NCBI RefSeq assembly: GCF_001463765.1
Contig: NZ_BBWK01000048.1
Location: 42,760 to 106,759 of the forward strand
DNA length: 64,000 nucleotides
DNA from: Aureimonas sp. AU4
Lineage (GTDB): Bacteria > Pseudomonadota > Alphaproteobacteria > Rhizobiales > Rhizobiaceae
Reading direction: 5' to 3'
The notes beneath the pieces are model-generated. The model worked only from the letters and a program-made list of their open reading frames with translations, did not search any database and had not been told where the DNA came from. A program made the translations under genes and the position numbers. Shown piece after piece: positions 1 to 9,372 of this stretch; the stretch's first letter is position 1; every line of letters begins with the position of its first letter.

Positions 1-2856
1 GAGCACAAGAAGCAGCTCAAGGGCAATATCTATCTCGCCAAGGTGATCCGCGTCGAGCCGTCGCTCCAGGCGGCCTTCGTCGAGTATGGCGGCAACCGCC
101 ACGGCTTCCTCGCCTTCAGCGAGATCCACCCAGACTACTACCAGATCCCGGTCGCCGACCGGCAGGCCCTCATCGAGGATGAGCTCGCCCGGGCGCGCGA
201 AGAAGAGGAGGAGGACGAGCCGAAGCCCGCTCGTTCCACCGCGCGCGGTCGCGGCAACCGCAGGGGTCGCGGCGGTGACGCGAAGGCCTCGACCGACACG
301 CCCGACGGCGAGTCGGTGTCCGAGTCGGTCGACGAGACCGAGGCCGACGAGGGCGGCGCGCAGGAAATCGTCGAGGACGACGACGTCGAGGAACTCGGCG
401 GCGCCGGACCGGGCGATCTGGCAGACGACAGCGAAGACGAAGCCACGACGGCATCCGGCGAGGAAGCGACGCCCGTCGTCGAGGAGAGCGTCGCCGAGAT
501 CGTCGAAGCCGCGGCCGAGAGCGAGACTGCGGACGCCGGAAGCGAGACCGGCGCCGAGAGCGAGGAAGCCTCCGAGGGCGAGGCCCGCACGTCGCGCCGG
601 TCCTCCGGCCGACGCCGTCGTGGCGGCCGGCGCGGCGAGGCCGTCGAAGCGGAAGCCGCCTCCGGCGATGAGGCCGAGCAGGTCGACGAGATCGGCTCCG
701 AGGACGCGATGGAGGAGGTTCCGGTTCGCACGAGCCGCCCGCCCCGCAAGCAGTACAAGATCCAGGAGGTCATCAAGCGCCGCCAGATCCTGCTCGTGCA
801 GGTCGTGAAGGAAGAGCGCGGCAACAAGGGTGCCGCGCTGACCACCTACCTGTCGCTGGCCGGCCGCTACTCGGTCCTCATGCCCAATACGGCACGGGGC
901 GGCGGCATCTCGCGCAAGATCACCAACGCGGCTGACCGCAAGCGGCTGAAGGACCTCGTGCGCGACCTCGAGGTGCCCCGCGGCATGGGAATCATCCTTC
1001 GCACCGCCGGCGCCAACCGCACCAAGCCCGAAATCAAGCGCGACTACGAGTACCTGATGCGCCTTTGGGAGACCGTGCGCACGATGACGCTCCAGTCGTC
1101 GGCGCCCGCCCTCGTCTACGAGGAAGGCTCGCTCATCAAGCGCTCGATCCGCGATCTCTACAACAAGGATATCGACCAGGTTCTGGTCGCGGGCGAAGGC
1201 GGCTACCGCGAAGCCAAAGACTTCATGCGGATGCTGATGCCTAGCCAGGCGAAGGTGGTCCAGCCCTATCGCGAGCCGGTGCCCATCTTCGCGCGCTCGG
1301 GCATCGAGGCGCAGCTCGACAAGATGCTGCAGCCGAGCGTGACGCTGAAGTCGGGCGGCTACATCATCATCAACCAGACCGAGGCGCTGGTCGCCATCGA
1401 CGTCAACTCCGGTCGCTCGACGCGCGAACACTCGGTCGAGGATACCGCCTACCAGACAAACCTGGAGGCGGCCGAGGAGGTCGCCCGCCAGCTGCGCCTG
1501 CGCGATCTCGCTGGCCTGATCGTCATCGACTTCATCGACATGGAGGAGAAGCGCAACAACCGGAACGTCGAGAAGCGCCTGAAGGAGTGCCTCAAGGACG
1601 ACCGCGCGCGCATCCAGATCGGTCGCATCTCGCACTTCGGCCTTCTGGAGATGAGCCGCCAGCGCATTCGTGCCAGCGTCCTTGAATCCACGATGCAGCC
1701 TTGCCCGGTCTGCGCCGGAAACGGGTATATCCGCTCCGAGTCCTCGCTGGCCCTGCACCTCCTGCGAACGCTGGAGGAGCACCTCCAGAAGCACGGCACG
1801 CACGACGTCATCGTGAAGGTGCCGACCTCGACCGCGCTCTACGTGCTCAACGAGAAGCGGGCGACGATCGACGACCTGGAGCAGCACCACGGCGTGCGCA
1901 TCATCCTCCAGGCCGTGGAGGGCGTCGGGCACCAGCACATCGCGATCGAGCACGGTGCCGAGGCGGTAAAGCGTCCCCGTCCCGAGCCCGTGCAGCCCGT
2001 CTCGGTCGTGGCCGAGGAGATCGAAGAGGTCGAGGACGTCACGGACGAGGAGGCTGCCGAAGAAGAGGCGCCCGAGGCCAACGGCACGCTTGAGACGAAC
2101 ACGCGCGAGGATGGCAACGGCCGCCGCCGCCGTCGTCGTCGTCGGGGTGGCCGACGCAATGGCGAGGGTGAGTCCGAGGCTGAGGCGACGGCGGAGGGCA
2201 CGGACGACGAAAGCGTCGCCGAGGCCTCGGATGCTGAGGTCGAAGTCGCCGGCGAGTCGGGAGAGGCTGGCGGCGACGATGCCGAAAGCCGCGAGCGCAA
2301 GCGCCGCCGTCGCGGTCGTCGTGGCGGTCGTCGCAGCCGCGAGGACGGTGCCCATGACGCGCCTGTCATGGATGTCGCTGGCGGTGCCGGTGCCGGCGAG
2401 GACCTGCCGGTCGTGATCGATGACGCGATCGCGGAGGATGACGGTTCCCAGACGCTCGACCCTGTCGAGATCGGCGATGTCGCCGAGCGCTCGCCCGAGC
2501 CCGAGATGACGGATGCCGTGGATGCCATCGAGGGCGTCGATCTTGACGGCGCTCGGGTCGCGGATCTCGAGGACGAGAACCTCGCGGTGCCGCCGGACGA
2601 GAACGAGGTCATCGCCGACACGGCGGAGGCGGGCGCGCTGATCGACGGCAATCCCCCGCTCGACGAGGTGTTCCCGGACGTGGAGGACGCCACCAGCGTC
2701 CCCAACGAGATCATCGAGAGCGAGGTCGAGGCCGCTCAGGACCAACCGGACTCCGCCACGCGCGGTCCTCGAATCACGTCCAACGGCGAGGAGCCGGAAG
2801 CCGAGGCCGACCGGCCGAAGCGGACCGGCTGGTGGGCCAAGCGCTCCTTCTTCTGA
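1..2856 (+). CDS. rne: Ribonuclease E (5' end outside window)
   Basis: Endoribonuclease that starts mRNA decay and processes rRNA and tRNA precursors. The reading frame is open from base 1, so the start codon lies upstream and 951 codons are visible. The S1 RNA-binding domain begins at the edge (YLAKVIRVEPSLQAAFVEY) and is interrupted by a roughly 185-residue acidic insert (about bases 180-745) before resuming at ERGNKGAALTTYLSLAGRY. The catalytic DNase I-like part carries the magnesium aspartates in VAIDVNSGRS (base 1390 on) and GLIVIDFIDM (base 1513 on), and the Zn-link CPVC (bases 1702-1713). The tail after about base 1980 is low-complexity, acidic with arginine-rich blocks ([12 protein letters not shown]), as expected of a degradosome scaffold. 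It ends in WWAKRSFF, like other rhizobial homologues. Identification is secure; the exact N-terminus cannot be seen. Confidence 0.97.
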   Translation, partial: EHKKQLKGNIYLAKVIRVEPSLQAAFVEYGGNRHGFLAFSEIHPDYYQIPVADRQALIEDELARAREEEEEDEPKPARSTARGRGNRRGRGGDAKASTDTPDGESVSESVDETEADEGGAQEIVEDDDVEELGGAGPGDLADDSEDEATTASGEEATPVVEESVAEIVEAAAESETADAGSETGAESEEASEGEARTSRRSSGRRRRGGRRGEAVEAEAASGDEAEQVDEIGSEDAMEEVPVRTSRPPRKQYKIQEVIKRRQILLVQVVKEERGNKGAALTTYLSLAGRYSVLMPNTARGGGISRKITNAADRKRLKDLVRDLEVPRGMGIILRTAGANRTKPEIKRDYEYLMRLWETVRTMTLQSSAPALVYEEGSLIKRSIRDLYNKDIDQVLVAGEGGYREAKDFMRMLMPSQAKVVQPYREPVPIFARSGIEAQLDKMLQPSVTLKSGGYIIINQTEALVAIDVNSGRSTREHSVEDTAYQTNLEAAEEVARQLRLRDLAGLIVIDFIDMEEKRNNRNVEKRLKECLKDDRARIQIGRISHFGLLEMSRQRIRASVLESTMQPCPVCAGNGYIRSESSLALHLLRTLEEHLQKHGTHDVIVKVPTSTALYVLNEKRATIDDLEQHHGVRIILQAVEGVGHQHIAIEHGAEAVKRPRPEPVQPVSVVAEEIEEVEDVTDEEAAEEEAPEANGTLETNTREDGNGRRRRRRRRGGRRNGEGESEAEATAEGTDDESVAEASDAEVEVAGESGEAGGDDAESRERKRRRRGRRGGRRSREDGAHDAPVMDVAGGAGAGEDLPVVIDDAIAEDDGSQTLDPVEIGDVAERSPEPEMTDAVDAIEGVDLDGARVADLEDENLAVPPDENEVIADTAEAGALIDGNPPLDEVFPDVEDATSVPNEIIESEVEAAQDQPDSATRGPRITSNGEEPEAEADRPKRTGWWAKRSFF

Positions 2857-2864
2857 GATTCCGG

Positions 2865-2889
2865 ACGGGGCGCCCTTGCGGCGCCCCGT
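2865..2889 (+). terminator. Intrinsic terminator-like hairpin after rne
   Basis: A perfect 10-bp stem (2865-2874 with 2880-2889) around a 5-base loop, followed by the T-rich TCGTGTTC. It begins 8 bases after the rne stop codon and lies between rne and the convergent aminotransferase. The T-tract is imperfect, so termination strength is uncertain. Confidence 0.65.
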
Positions 2890-2895
2890 TCGTGT

Positions 2896-4068
2896 TCAGG
2901 GCTTGGCGAGAAAGCGGCGCAACCGTTCCACCGCGGTCGCGATCTCGGTCGGGTGGCCCGCATAAGAGAGCCGCACGAAGTCCTCCCCACGTGCCGGGTC
3001 GAAGTCGGTGCCGGGCGTGATCGCCACATGCGTCTCGGCGAGGACGCGGCGGGCGAAGGCGGTGGCCTGCCCCTTGCCTTCCGGCACGCCGGCATAGGCG
3101 TAGAACGCGCCGTCCACCGGCGCGATATCGCGGAATCCGATCTCCGGCAGCGCGACCTCGAGAAGTCGCCGGTTGGCGTCGTAGGTGTCGCGGATCGCGT
3201 CGAGTTCGGCGGTCGCGTCCATCACCGCCTCGGCCGCGACCTGGCTGAGCTCGGGCGGCGAGATGTAGAGGCTCTGCGCCAGCCGCTCCGCGACCCGCAC
3301 GAGTTCGGGAGGAAGCACCAGCCAGCCGACCCGCCATCCGGTCATGCAATAGTACTTCGAGAAGGAGTTCACCAGGATCGCCCGGTCGGTGAACTCCAGC
3401 GCGCTGGCCGCCGGCTCACCGAAGACGAGGCCATGGTAGATCTCGTCCGAGATGAAGGTGATGCCCTCGCCTTCCGCGACCCGGATCAGCCGCTCGAACT
3501 CGGCGCGCGGCGTCACCGTGCCCGTGGGATTGGCGGGACTGGCGATGAGGACGCCCTGCAAAGGCTCCAGGCGGTGTTCGGCAAGGAGGCGGTCCGCCGT
3601 CAGGAGGTAACCTTCCGTCGCATCGACGCAGATATCGACCGGAACGAGGCCGAGCGCGCGCAGGATGTTGCGATAGGCGGGGTAGCCGGGCGTTGCGATC
3701 GCCACGCGGTCGCCCTCGTCGAAGGCGGCAAGAAAGGCGAGGTTGAAGCCCGCGGACGATCCGGTCGTAACCATGACCCGCTCGGGGGACAGCGCCACGC
3801 CATAAGCCGCCACCGCTTGCCGCGCGATGCGCTCGCGCAAGGAAGCGCGGCCAAGCGCGTCGGTGTAGCCGATGCGTCCAGCCTCCATGAAGCGCCGGGC
3901 CGCGTCCAGCGCCTGTGCGGGCACCGAAGCCGAGGGTTGCCCGACCGCAAGCGAGATGACCGGCAGCCCGGCCGCCTTCATGCGGTTCGCCTCGGCCATG
4001 ACGTCCATGGCTCGGAACGGATCGACGTTCGAGCGCCGCGACGCGCGGACGGGAGATGGCAGATCCAT
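2896..4068 (-). CDS. Pyridoxal phosphate-dependent aminotransferase, class I/II
   Basis: A 390-residue fold-type I aminotransferase that transfers amino groups between an amino acid and a 2-oxo acid; the substrate cannot be told from sequence alone. Visible family features are the ASPANPTGT segment, the SDEIYHGLVF motif with the PLP-contacting aspartate and tyrosine, the Schiff-base lysine in NSFSKYYCMTGWRVGW, and the C-terminal substrate arginine in FVRLSYAG. Full length, no signal peptide, cytoplasmic. It converges on rne and is divergent from the M48 protease gene across a 99-base gap that holds both promoters. Annotators often call such proteins aspartate aminotransferase; that detail is not supported here. 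Confidence 0.9.
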   Translation of the reverse strand: MDLPSPVRASRRSNVDPFRAMDVMAEANRMKAAGLPVISLAVGQPSASVPAQALDAARRFMEAGRIGYTDALGRASLRERIARQAVAAYGVALSPERVMVTTGSSAGFNLAFLAAFDEGDRVAIATPGYPAYRNILRALGLVPVDICVDATEGYLLTADRLLAEHRLEPLQGVLIASPANPTGTVTPRAEFERLIRVAEGEGITFISDEIYHGLVFGEPAASALEFTDRAILVNSFSKYYCMTGWRVGWLVLPPELVRVAERLAQSLYISPPELSQVAAEAVMDATAELDAIRDTYDANRRLLEVALPEIGFRDIAPVDGAFYAYAGVPEGKGQATAFARRVLAETHVAITPGTDFDPARGEDFVRLSYAGHPTEIATAVERLRRFLAKP

Positions 4069-4167
4069 GGGGCCTCACAAACGCCGGATTGGAATGCGGC
4101 AAGCGGGTCGTACCGGCGCGCCGATCGCGGTACATAGAATCGGGCGGACGACGAGGGAAAGACCCGA

Positions 4168-5559
4168 ATGGCGATGGGATGGAGGGAAGCGGCACGGCGA
4201 GCCGTCGCCGCCACGCTGGGTGTCGTCATGGCAACCACGGCGGTTGTGCCGGCGGGCGCTCAGTCGTCCGGCCGCACGCGGCTGCCGATCGTGCGGGACG
4301 CCGAGATCGAAAGCCTCGTGCGCGACTACGCGACGCCCATCCTGCGCGCGGCCGGCCTTTCGCCGAGCCGCGTCGACATCGTCCTCGTCAACGACCTCGC
4401 CTTCAACGCCTTCGTGGCGGGCCGGCGGATCTTCATCAACACGGGCACGATCCTGAACTCCGAGACGCCGAACGAGACGATCGGGGTCATCGCGCACGAG
4501 GTCGGGCACCTAGCCGGCGGTCATCAGGAGCGTCTACGCGACCAGATCGCGCGCGCCCAGATCATCGCGGTCGTGGCGGGCCTGCTCGGCGCGGGCGTCG
4601 CGGCGGCCGGTGCGGCCTCGGGTTCGGGGTCGCTCGCCGGCGTCGGCGGCGGGCTGATGACGAGCGGCGGCGGCATCGCGCAGCGCAGCCTGTTCGCCTA
4701 CCAGCGCACGGAAGAGGTCACCGCCGACCGCTCGGCGCTCGTCTACCTCGAGAAGACGCAGCAGTCGCCCAAGGGGTTGCTGGACAGCTTCGAGGGGCTG
4801 ATGCGCCAGAACATGCTGTCGGGCGTAACCCCGAACGTCTATCTCTCGTCGCATCCGGCGCCTCAGGAGCGGCTCGGGCGCCTCCAGGACGCTGCGAAAG
4901 CAAGCCCCTACTTCGGCAAGAAGGATTCGCCAGCGCTGCAGCTGCGTCACGACCTCGCCCGGGCGAAGATTGCTGCCTATAACGGCGGCGCCACGCAGGT
5001 CCGGCGCGCGTTCCCGCGCGACCAGCTCGGCATGGCTTCGCGCTACGGCGACGCGATCGCGACGCACCTTGCCGGCTCCCCCCGCATGGCGCTCGACAAG
5101 ATCGACAGGCTCATTGCCGAAGACGCCGCAAATCCCTGGTTTCAGGAGGTGCGGGGCGAAATCCTGATGGCGTCGGGACGTTCGGAAGAAGCAGCGGCCG
5201 CCTTCTCGCGGGCCGAGAAGCTCGACAGGTCCAATTCCGGTCTCCTCAAGGCCTCGGTCGGTCAGGCGATCGTGACCGGCGGCAATCCCAGGCGCATGCC
5301 CGAAGCCGTTGCCCAGATCGAGCGCGGCCTGCAGACCGATCCGAACAACTCCACCGCCTACGAATTCCTTGCCATGGCCTACGGCAGGATGGGCGAGATC
5401 GGCGCGGCCGAGCTCGCCACGGCGGAAGGCTACTGGCAGGCCGGCAACTTCCGGCAGGCGAAAATCTTCGCCGCCCGTGCACAGGGCAAGTTCCGTCCCA
5501 ACTCGCCACAATGGCGGCAGGCGCAGGACATCCTCACCACCAAGATCGCGACGAAATGA
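4168..5559 (+). CDS. Secreted M48-family metalloprotease with TPR repeats (BepA-like)
   Basis: A 463-residue periplasmic zinc protease. A signal peptide runs to about residue 31 (cleavage near AGAQ). The zinc site is HEVGH at residues 110-114, and the third ligand is the glutamate in RTEEVTADRSA, the usual M48 arrangement. The C-terminal half (from about residue 300) has TPR-like helices, as in BepA, which degrades or assists outer-membrane proteins; that role is inferred from the family. The start is supported by GAGGGA about 12 bases upstream. The stop overlaps the start of the DsbA-like gene as ATGA, so the two are translationally coupled and probably act together in envelope protein quality control. 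Confidence 0.9.
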   Translation: MAMGWREAARRAVAATLGVVMATTAVVPAGAQSSGRTRLPIVRDAEIESLVRDYATPILRAAGLSPSRVDIVLVNDLAFNAFVAGRRIFINTGTILNSETPNETIGVIAHEVGHLAGGHQERLRDQIARAQIIAVVAGLLGAGVAAAGAASGSGSLAGVGGGLMTSGGGIAQRSLFAYQRTEEVTADRSALVYLEKTQQSPKGLLDSFEGLMRQNMLSGVTPNVYLSSHPAPQERLGRLQDAAKASPYFGKKDSPALQLRHDLARAKIAAYNGGATQVRRAFPRDQLGMASRYGDAIATHLAGSPRMALDKIDRLIAEDAANPWFQEVRGEILMASGRSEEAAAAFSRAEKLDRSNSGLLKASVGQAIVTGGNPRRMPEAVAQIERGLQTDPNNSTAYEFLAMAYGRMGEIGAAELATAEGYWQAGNFRQAKIFAARAQGKFRPNSPQWRQAQDILTTKIATK

Positions 5560-6302
5560 AACCCATTCACGCCTGCATCGCCGCCGCCGCTCTCTTCGCG
5601 AGCATTCCCGCGCACGCTTTCGACGAGACGCAGACGCGCGACATAGAGAAGATCGTCCGAGACTATCTCGTCGCTCATCCCGAGGTGCTGCTGGAGGCGA
5701 TCGATGCGCTGGAGGCCAAGCGCACCGCCGAAATGCAAGCCTCGCGAAGCGCGGCCATCGCCTCCGTCTCACAGCTCCTGACGACCACCCCCAATGGGAC
5801 GGCGGCCGGCAACCCGGCGGGCGACGTCACGATCACCGAGTTCTTCGACTACAACTGCGGCTACTGCAAGCGCGCGGCCTCGGACATGGAGGTCCTCGTC
5901 GCGGCGGACCCGAAGCTGCGCGTCGTCTTGAAGGAAGTACCGGTTCTCGGGCCCGACTCGGAGGCGGCGACGCGCGTGAGCCTTGCCTTCCGCGCGCTCG
6001 CGCCGGATCGCTATCCCGCCTATCAGAAGGCGCTTCTCGCCTCGCGCGAGCGTGTCGACCAGGAGCGCGCGCTGGCCGTCGCGGCCGACTACGACGTGGC
6101 GCGCGAGCGCCTCCTGCCGCTGCTTCAAAGCGAGACGGTCACAAGCGTGCTCGCGGAATCGGCGCATCTCCTCGACACGCTCGGCATTAGTGGAACGCCC
6201 ACCTATGTCGTCGGCGGGGAACTCGTCTCCGGTGCCGTGGGGGCGGATGCGCTCGCCAAGCGGATCGCCAACGTCCGGCAATGCGGAAAGGCCTCCTGTT
6301 GA
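5556..6302 (+). CDS. DsbA-family thiol:disulfide oxidoreductase
   Basis: A 248-residue periplasmic thioredoxin-fold protein. The signal peptide ends at about residue 21 (IPAHA). A DsbA N-terminal helical region is followed by the thioredoxin domain with the redox motif CGYC at residues 101-104, and the cis-proline loop appears as SGTPTYVV. This layout matches the Com1/DsbA group that introduces or isomerises disulfides. The start at 5556 was chosen because it overlaps the upstream protease stop (ATGA) and directly precedes the signal peptide; a longer in-frame start at 5511 lies inside the protease gene. Two further cysteines close the protein (CGKASC). Confidence 0.9.
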   Translation: MKPIHACIAAAALFASIPAHAFDETQTRDIEKIVRDYLVAHPEVLLEAIDALEAKRTAEMQASRSAAIASVSQLLTTTPNGTAAGNPAGDVTITEFFDYNCGYCKRAASDMEVLVAADPKLRVVLKEVPVLGPDSEAATRVSLAFRALAPDRYPAYQKALLASRERVDQERALAVAADYDVARERLLPLLQSETVTSVLAESAHLLDTLGISGTPTYVVGGELVSGAVGADALAKRIANVRQCGKASC

Positions 6303-6320
6303 GACGCAACTCTTGCGTCT
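6302..6320 (+). terminator. Hairpin after the dsbA-like gene (weak terminator)
   Basis: A perfect 8-bp stem (6302-6309 with 6313-6320) with a 3-base loop starts on the dsbA-like stop codon. The T-run (CTTTTC) comes only seven bases after the stem, so termination may be partial, or the hairpin may mainly protect the 3' end. Confidence 0.4.
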
Positions 6321-6326
6321 TGAGGA

Positions 6327-6355
6327 CTTTTCGGGCACGGCCACGCGGTCTATAG
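6327..6355 (+). promoter_or_regulatory. Candidate accBC promoter
   Basis: CTTTTC, a 17-base spacer and CTATAG match the alphaproteobacterial housekeeping pattern (CTTGAC-N17-CTATAT) well at -10 and poorly at -35. This gives a leader of roughly 115 bases before accB. Confidence 0.4.
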
Positions 6356-6476
6356 GGCAACAAGTGCGGGCGGGCGCCGTTTCCCTCGCGAACGAGGTCT
6401 TTCGTGCCGCTCCGGCGGGACGGGACCGCTCCCACGTCGTCGGGCCCTCGCGCCACCCATCTTCCGAAGGAACACC

Positions 6477-6959
6477 ATGTCGCAAAAGGATACGTCCGTT
6501 GACCGCTCGCTCGTTCGGGAGCTGGCCGACATCCTCAACGATACGGACCTGACGGAGATCGAGATCGAGCAGGGCGACCTGCGTATCCGCGTTTCACGGC
6601 AGAAGGAATACGTGGCGGCCGGCGGTTACGCGATGACCATGCCGGCACCCCATCAGATGGCTGCTCCCGCCCCGGTCGCGGCGCCTGCGGCCGCCGCACC
6701 TGCGCCGGCGAGCGCCGGACCCGAGGTCGGCTCCGTCCCCTCGCCCATGGTCGGCACGGTCTACCTGGCCTCGGCGCCCGGCGCGAAGCCCTTCATCGAG
6801 ATCGGTCAGACCGTCTCGGAAGGTGAGACGCTCCTGATCATCGAAGCGATGAAGACGATGAACCAGATTCCCGCGCCCCGCTCGGGCACGGTGAAGCGGA
6901 TCTGCGTCGATAACGGCCAGCCGGTCGAGTACGGCGAGGCGCTCGTCGTCATCGGCTAG
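6477..6959 (+). CDS. accB: Acetyl-CoA carboxylase biotin carboxyl carrier protein
   Basis: A 160-residue BCCP that carries carboxybiotin between biotin carboxylase and carboxyltransferase in the first step of fatty acid synthesis. The N-terminal segment (residues 1-45) is followed by an alanine/proline-rich linker and the biotinyl domain, with the biotin-accepting Lys126 in [10 protein letters not shown]-like GAAGGAAC precedes the ATG. accC follows 57 bases after the stop. The biotin would be attached by the birA product encoded near 43 kb. Confidence 0.97.
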   Translation: MSQKDTSVDRSLVRELADILNDTDLTEIEIEQGDLRIRVSRQKEYVAAGGYAMTMPAPHQMAAPAPVAAPAAAAPAPASAGPEVGSVPSPMVGTVYLASAPGAKPFIEIGQTVSEGETLLIIEAMKTMNQIPAPRSGTVKRICVDNGQPVEYGEALVVIG

Positions 6960-7016
6960 CCGCCGAGGCGGATGCCGAGCGCCGGTCCCGAGACGTTTTT
7001 CGATACGAGGATGCCC

Positions 7017-8369
7017 ATGTTCAACAAGGTCCTGATCGCCAATCGCGGCGAGATCGCGCTGCGCGTCCTGCGCGCCTGCAAGGAGCTGGGCATCGCGACG
7101 GTCGCGGTGCATTCCACGGCCGACAACGCCGCCATGCACGTTCGCCTTGCCGACGAGAGCGTCTGCATCGGTCCGCCGCCGGCGCGCGACAGCTATCTCA
7201 ACATCCCCTCCATTCTCGCGGCCTGCGAGATCTCCGGGGCGGACGCCGTCCACCCAGGCTACGGCTTCCTGTCCGAGAATGCGCGCTTTGCCGACATTCT
7301 GGACGCTCACAACATCACCTTCATCGGTCCGACAGCCGACCACATCCGCATCATGGGCGACAAGATCGAGGCCAAGCGCACGGCGCAGCGCCTCGGCATC
7401 CCGGTGGTTCCCGGGTCGCCCGGTGCCGTGACCGACGACGACGAGGCGATGCGGATCGCGCGCGACATCGGCTTTCCGGTGCTTGTGAAGGCATCAGCCG
7501 GCGGTGGCGGTCGCGGCATGAAGGTCGCCCATACGCCAGTCGACCTGTCGCTGGCGCTGGCGACGGCCCGCTCCGAGGCAGGCGCCGCCTTCGGCGACGA
7601 TGCCGTCTATCTCGAGAAATATCTCGGCAAACCGCGCCATATCGAGGTTCAGGTCTTCGGCGACGGCGCCGGCAAGGCCGTTCACCTCGGCGAGCGCGAC
7701 TGCTCGCTCCAGCGCCGTCACCAGAAGGTCTGGGAAGAGGCTCGCTCGCCCGCGCTCGACGACGAGCAGCGCCGCCGCATCGGCGAGATCTGCGCCAACG
7801 CGATGGCCGAGCTTCACTATCGCGGCGCCGGCACGATCGAGTTCCTGTACGAGAATGGCGAGTTCTATTTCATCGAAATGAATACGCGTCTGCAGGTGGA
7901 GCATCCGGTGACGGAGGCAATCACCGGGCTCGACCTCGTACACGAGCAGATCCGCGTCGCAGCCGGGCTCGGCCTCTCGGTGACCCAGTCCGACGTCCAG
8001 TTCTCGGGCCACGCGATCGAATGCCGCATCAACGCCGAGGACCCGCGCACCTTCGCGCCCTCGCCCGGCCAGATCAGCTACTACCACGCACCCGGCGGCC
8101 TCGGCGTGCGCGTCGATTCCGGTGTCTATCAGGGCTACTCGATTCCGCCCTTCTACGACTCGCTGATCGGCAAGCTCATCGTTCACGGGCGCAACCGGAA
8201 CGAATGCCTGATGCGCCTTCGCCGCGCACTCGACGAGATCATCGTCGACGGCGTCAAGACGACGCTGCCCTTGTTCCAGGATCTCGTGGACAATCCGGAC
8301 ATGCAGCGGGGCGACTACGACATCCATTGGCTGGAGCAGTATCTCGCGGCGGCCGCCAAGGCAGCCTGA
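7017..8369 (+). CDS. accC: Acetyl-CoA carboxylase, biotin carboxylase subunit
   Basis: A 450-residue ATP-grasp enzyme that carboxylates BCCP-bound biotin. It shows the N-terminal FNKVLIANRGEIALRVLRA, the glycine-rich ATP loop KASAGGGGRGMKV, RDCSLQRRHQKV and the catalytic EMNTRLQVEHPVTE. The start at 7017 fits the family length and the preceding CGAGGA; starts at 7011 and 6972 are in frame but add residues that homologues lack. Co-transcribed with accB. In many rhizobia aroQ sits just upstream of accB; here there is none in that gap. Confidence 0.97.
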   Translation: MFNKVLIANRGEIALRVLRACKELGIATVAVHSTADNAAMHVRLADESVCIGPPPARDSYLNIPSILAACEISGADAVHPGYGFLSENARFADILDAHNITFIGPTADHIRIMGDKIEAKRTAQRLGIPVVPGSPGAVTDDDEAMRIARDIGFPVLVKASAGGGGRGMKVAHTPVDLSLALATARSEAGAAFGDDAVYLEKYLGKPRHIEVQVFGDGAGKAVHLGERDCSLQRRHQKVWEEARSPALDDEQRRRIGEICANAMAELHYRGAGTIEFLYENGEFYFIEMNTRLQVEHPVTEAITGLDLVHEQIRVAAGLGLSVTQSDVQFSGHAIECRINAEDPRTFAPSPGQISYYHAPGGLGVRVDSGVYQGYSIPPFYDSLIGKLIVHGRNRNECLMRLRRALDEIIVDGVKTTLPLFQDLVDNPDMQRGDYDIHWLEQYLAAAAKAA

Positions 8370-8372
8370 CCC

Positions 8373-9038
8373 ATGTCAAGGCGCGGCGGCGAGATCGAGA
8401 TCACGCCGCAGCTTCTCCTGCGCGCCTATGCGGCCGGGATCTTTCCCATGGCCGAGAACGCGGACGACCCGTTCATCCATTGGATGGACCCGCAGCGTCG
8501 TGGCATCCTGCCGCTCGACGCGCTCCATGTGCCGCGCTCGCTGATCAAGACGATCCGACGTCGCCGCTACGAGGTCCATGTCGATCGGGCCTTCGCGGCG
8601 GTCGTGGATGCGTGCGCCGAACCGGCACCCGGCCGCGAGCAGACCTGGATCAACGCCGAGATCCGGCGTCTTTATCTCGGCCTCCATGATATCGGGCATG
8701 CCCACAGTGTCGAGGCGTGGGACGGCGACCGGCTGGAGGGCGGCCTCTACGGGGTGAGCCTCGGCGGCGCGTTCTTCGGCGAGAGCATGTTCTCGCGGGC
8801 GACGGACGCCTCGAAGGTCGCGCTTGTCTTTCTATGGGAGCGGCTTGTGCGCGGCGGCTATACGCTGCTCGACACGCAGTTCAAGAACGCCCATCTCTCG
8901 CGCTTCGGGGCGATCGAGATCCGACGCGCCGAATATCGCGAGCGCCTTGCGCACGCGATCGAGGTGCCGGCCACCTTTTATCCGGCGGGTGCCGGCACGG
9001 TCGAGTCCGTTTTGCAGTCCTTGAGCCAGACATCGTAG
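8373..9038 (+). CDS. aat: Leucyl/phenylalanyl-tRNA--protein transferase
   Basis: A 221-residue N-end-rule enzyme that adds Leu or Phe from tRNA to proteins with N-terminal Arg or Lys, marking them for ClpAP. Family motifs: [27 protein letters not shown], the central [19 protein letters not shown], and [16 protein letters not shown]. It starts three bases after the accC stop, which is the conserved rhizobial accB-accC-aat order. Its last 61 bases overlap the 3' end of the opposite-strand DUF2155 gene. Confidence 0.95.
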   Translation: MSRRGGEIEITPQLLLRAYAAGIFPMAENADDPFIHWMDPQRRGILPLDALHVPRSLIKTIRRRRYEVHVDRAFAAVVDACAEPAPGREQTWINAEIRRLYLGLHDIGHAHSVEAWDGDRLEGGLYGVSLGGAFFGESMFSRATDASKVALVFLWERLVRGGYTLLDTQFKNAHLSRFGAIEIRRAEYRERLAHAIEVPATFYPAGAGTVESVLQSLSQTS

Positions 9039-9370
9039 ATCGGATGTTCCACGGCATTGAGGCCGGGTGAATCCGCGAACATCCAGCCCGTGAAGATGCG
9101 CCGGATCTCACGCTGGAGCGTGATCTCGTCCACTTCCACGAACGTGTCCGTCTTCGGGGCTTCGTCCTGCGTGCGCGTGTAGCAGGCACGCGGGGTGACC
9201 TGCAGGGCGCCGAATTGCACCGTCTCGTCGACCTGAACGTCGAAGGTGGTGATCTTGCCGGTGATCTTGTCGAGCCCGGAGAAGACCGCGATGCGGTTGG
9301 CCACGCGCTCCGCCGAGGCCGGCGCGCAGGCCAGAACCAGCGCGGCGGCAGCTAGAGCCAGACGGCGCAT
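8978..9370 (-). CDS. DUF2155 domain-containing secreted protein
   Basis: A 130-residue protein with a clear signal peptide ([20 protein letters not shown], cut near residue 20). The mature part contains [19 protein letters not shown], the single cysteine of [10 protein letters not shown], and [18 protein letters not shown], recognisable as DUF2155 and typical of alphaproteobacteria next to aat. Function is unknown; the product is probably periplasmic. It starts two bases after the NDUFA12-family stop, so the two are co-transcribed. The 3' end runs 61 bases into aat on the other strand. Confidence 0.85.
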   Translation of the reverse strand: MRRLALAAAALVLACAPASAERVANRIAVFSGLDKITGKITTFDVQVDETVQFGALQVTPRACYTRTQDEAPKTDTFVEVDEITLQREIRRIFTGWMFADSPGLNAVEHPIYDVWLKDCKTDSTVPAPAG

Positions 9371-9372
9371 GG

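Noticed and set aside
6303..6476. A possible aroQ gene before accB, as in many rhizobia
   Set aside because: The gap is only 174 bases and has no frame or dehydroquinase motif; the gene is simply not here.
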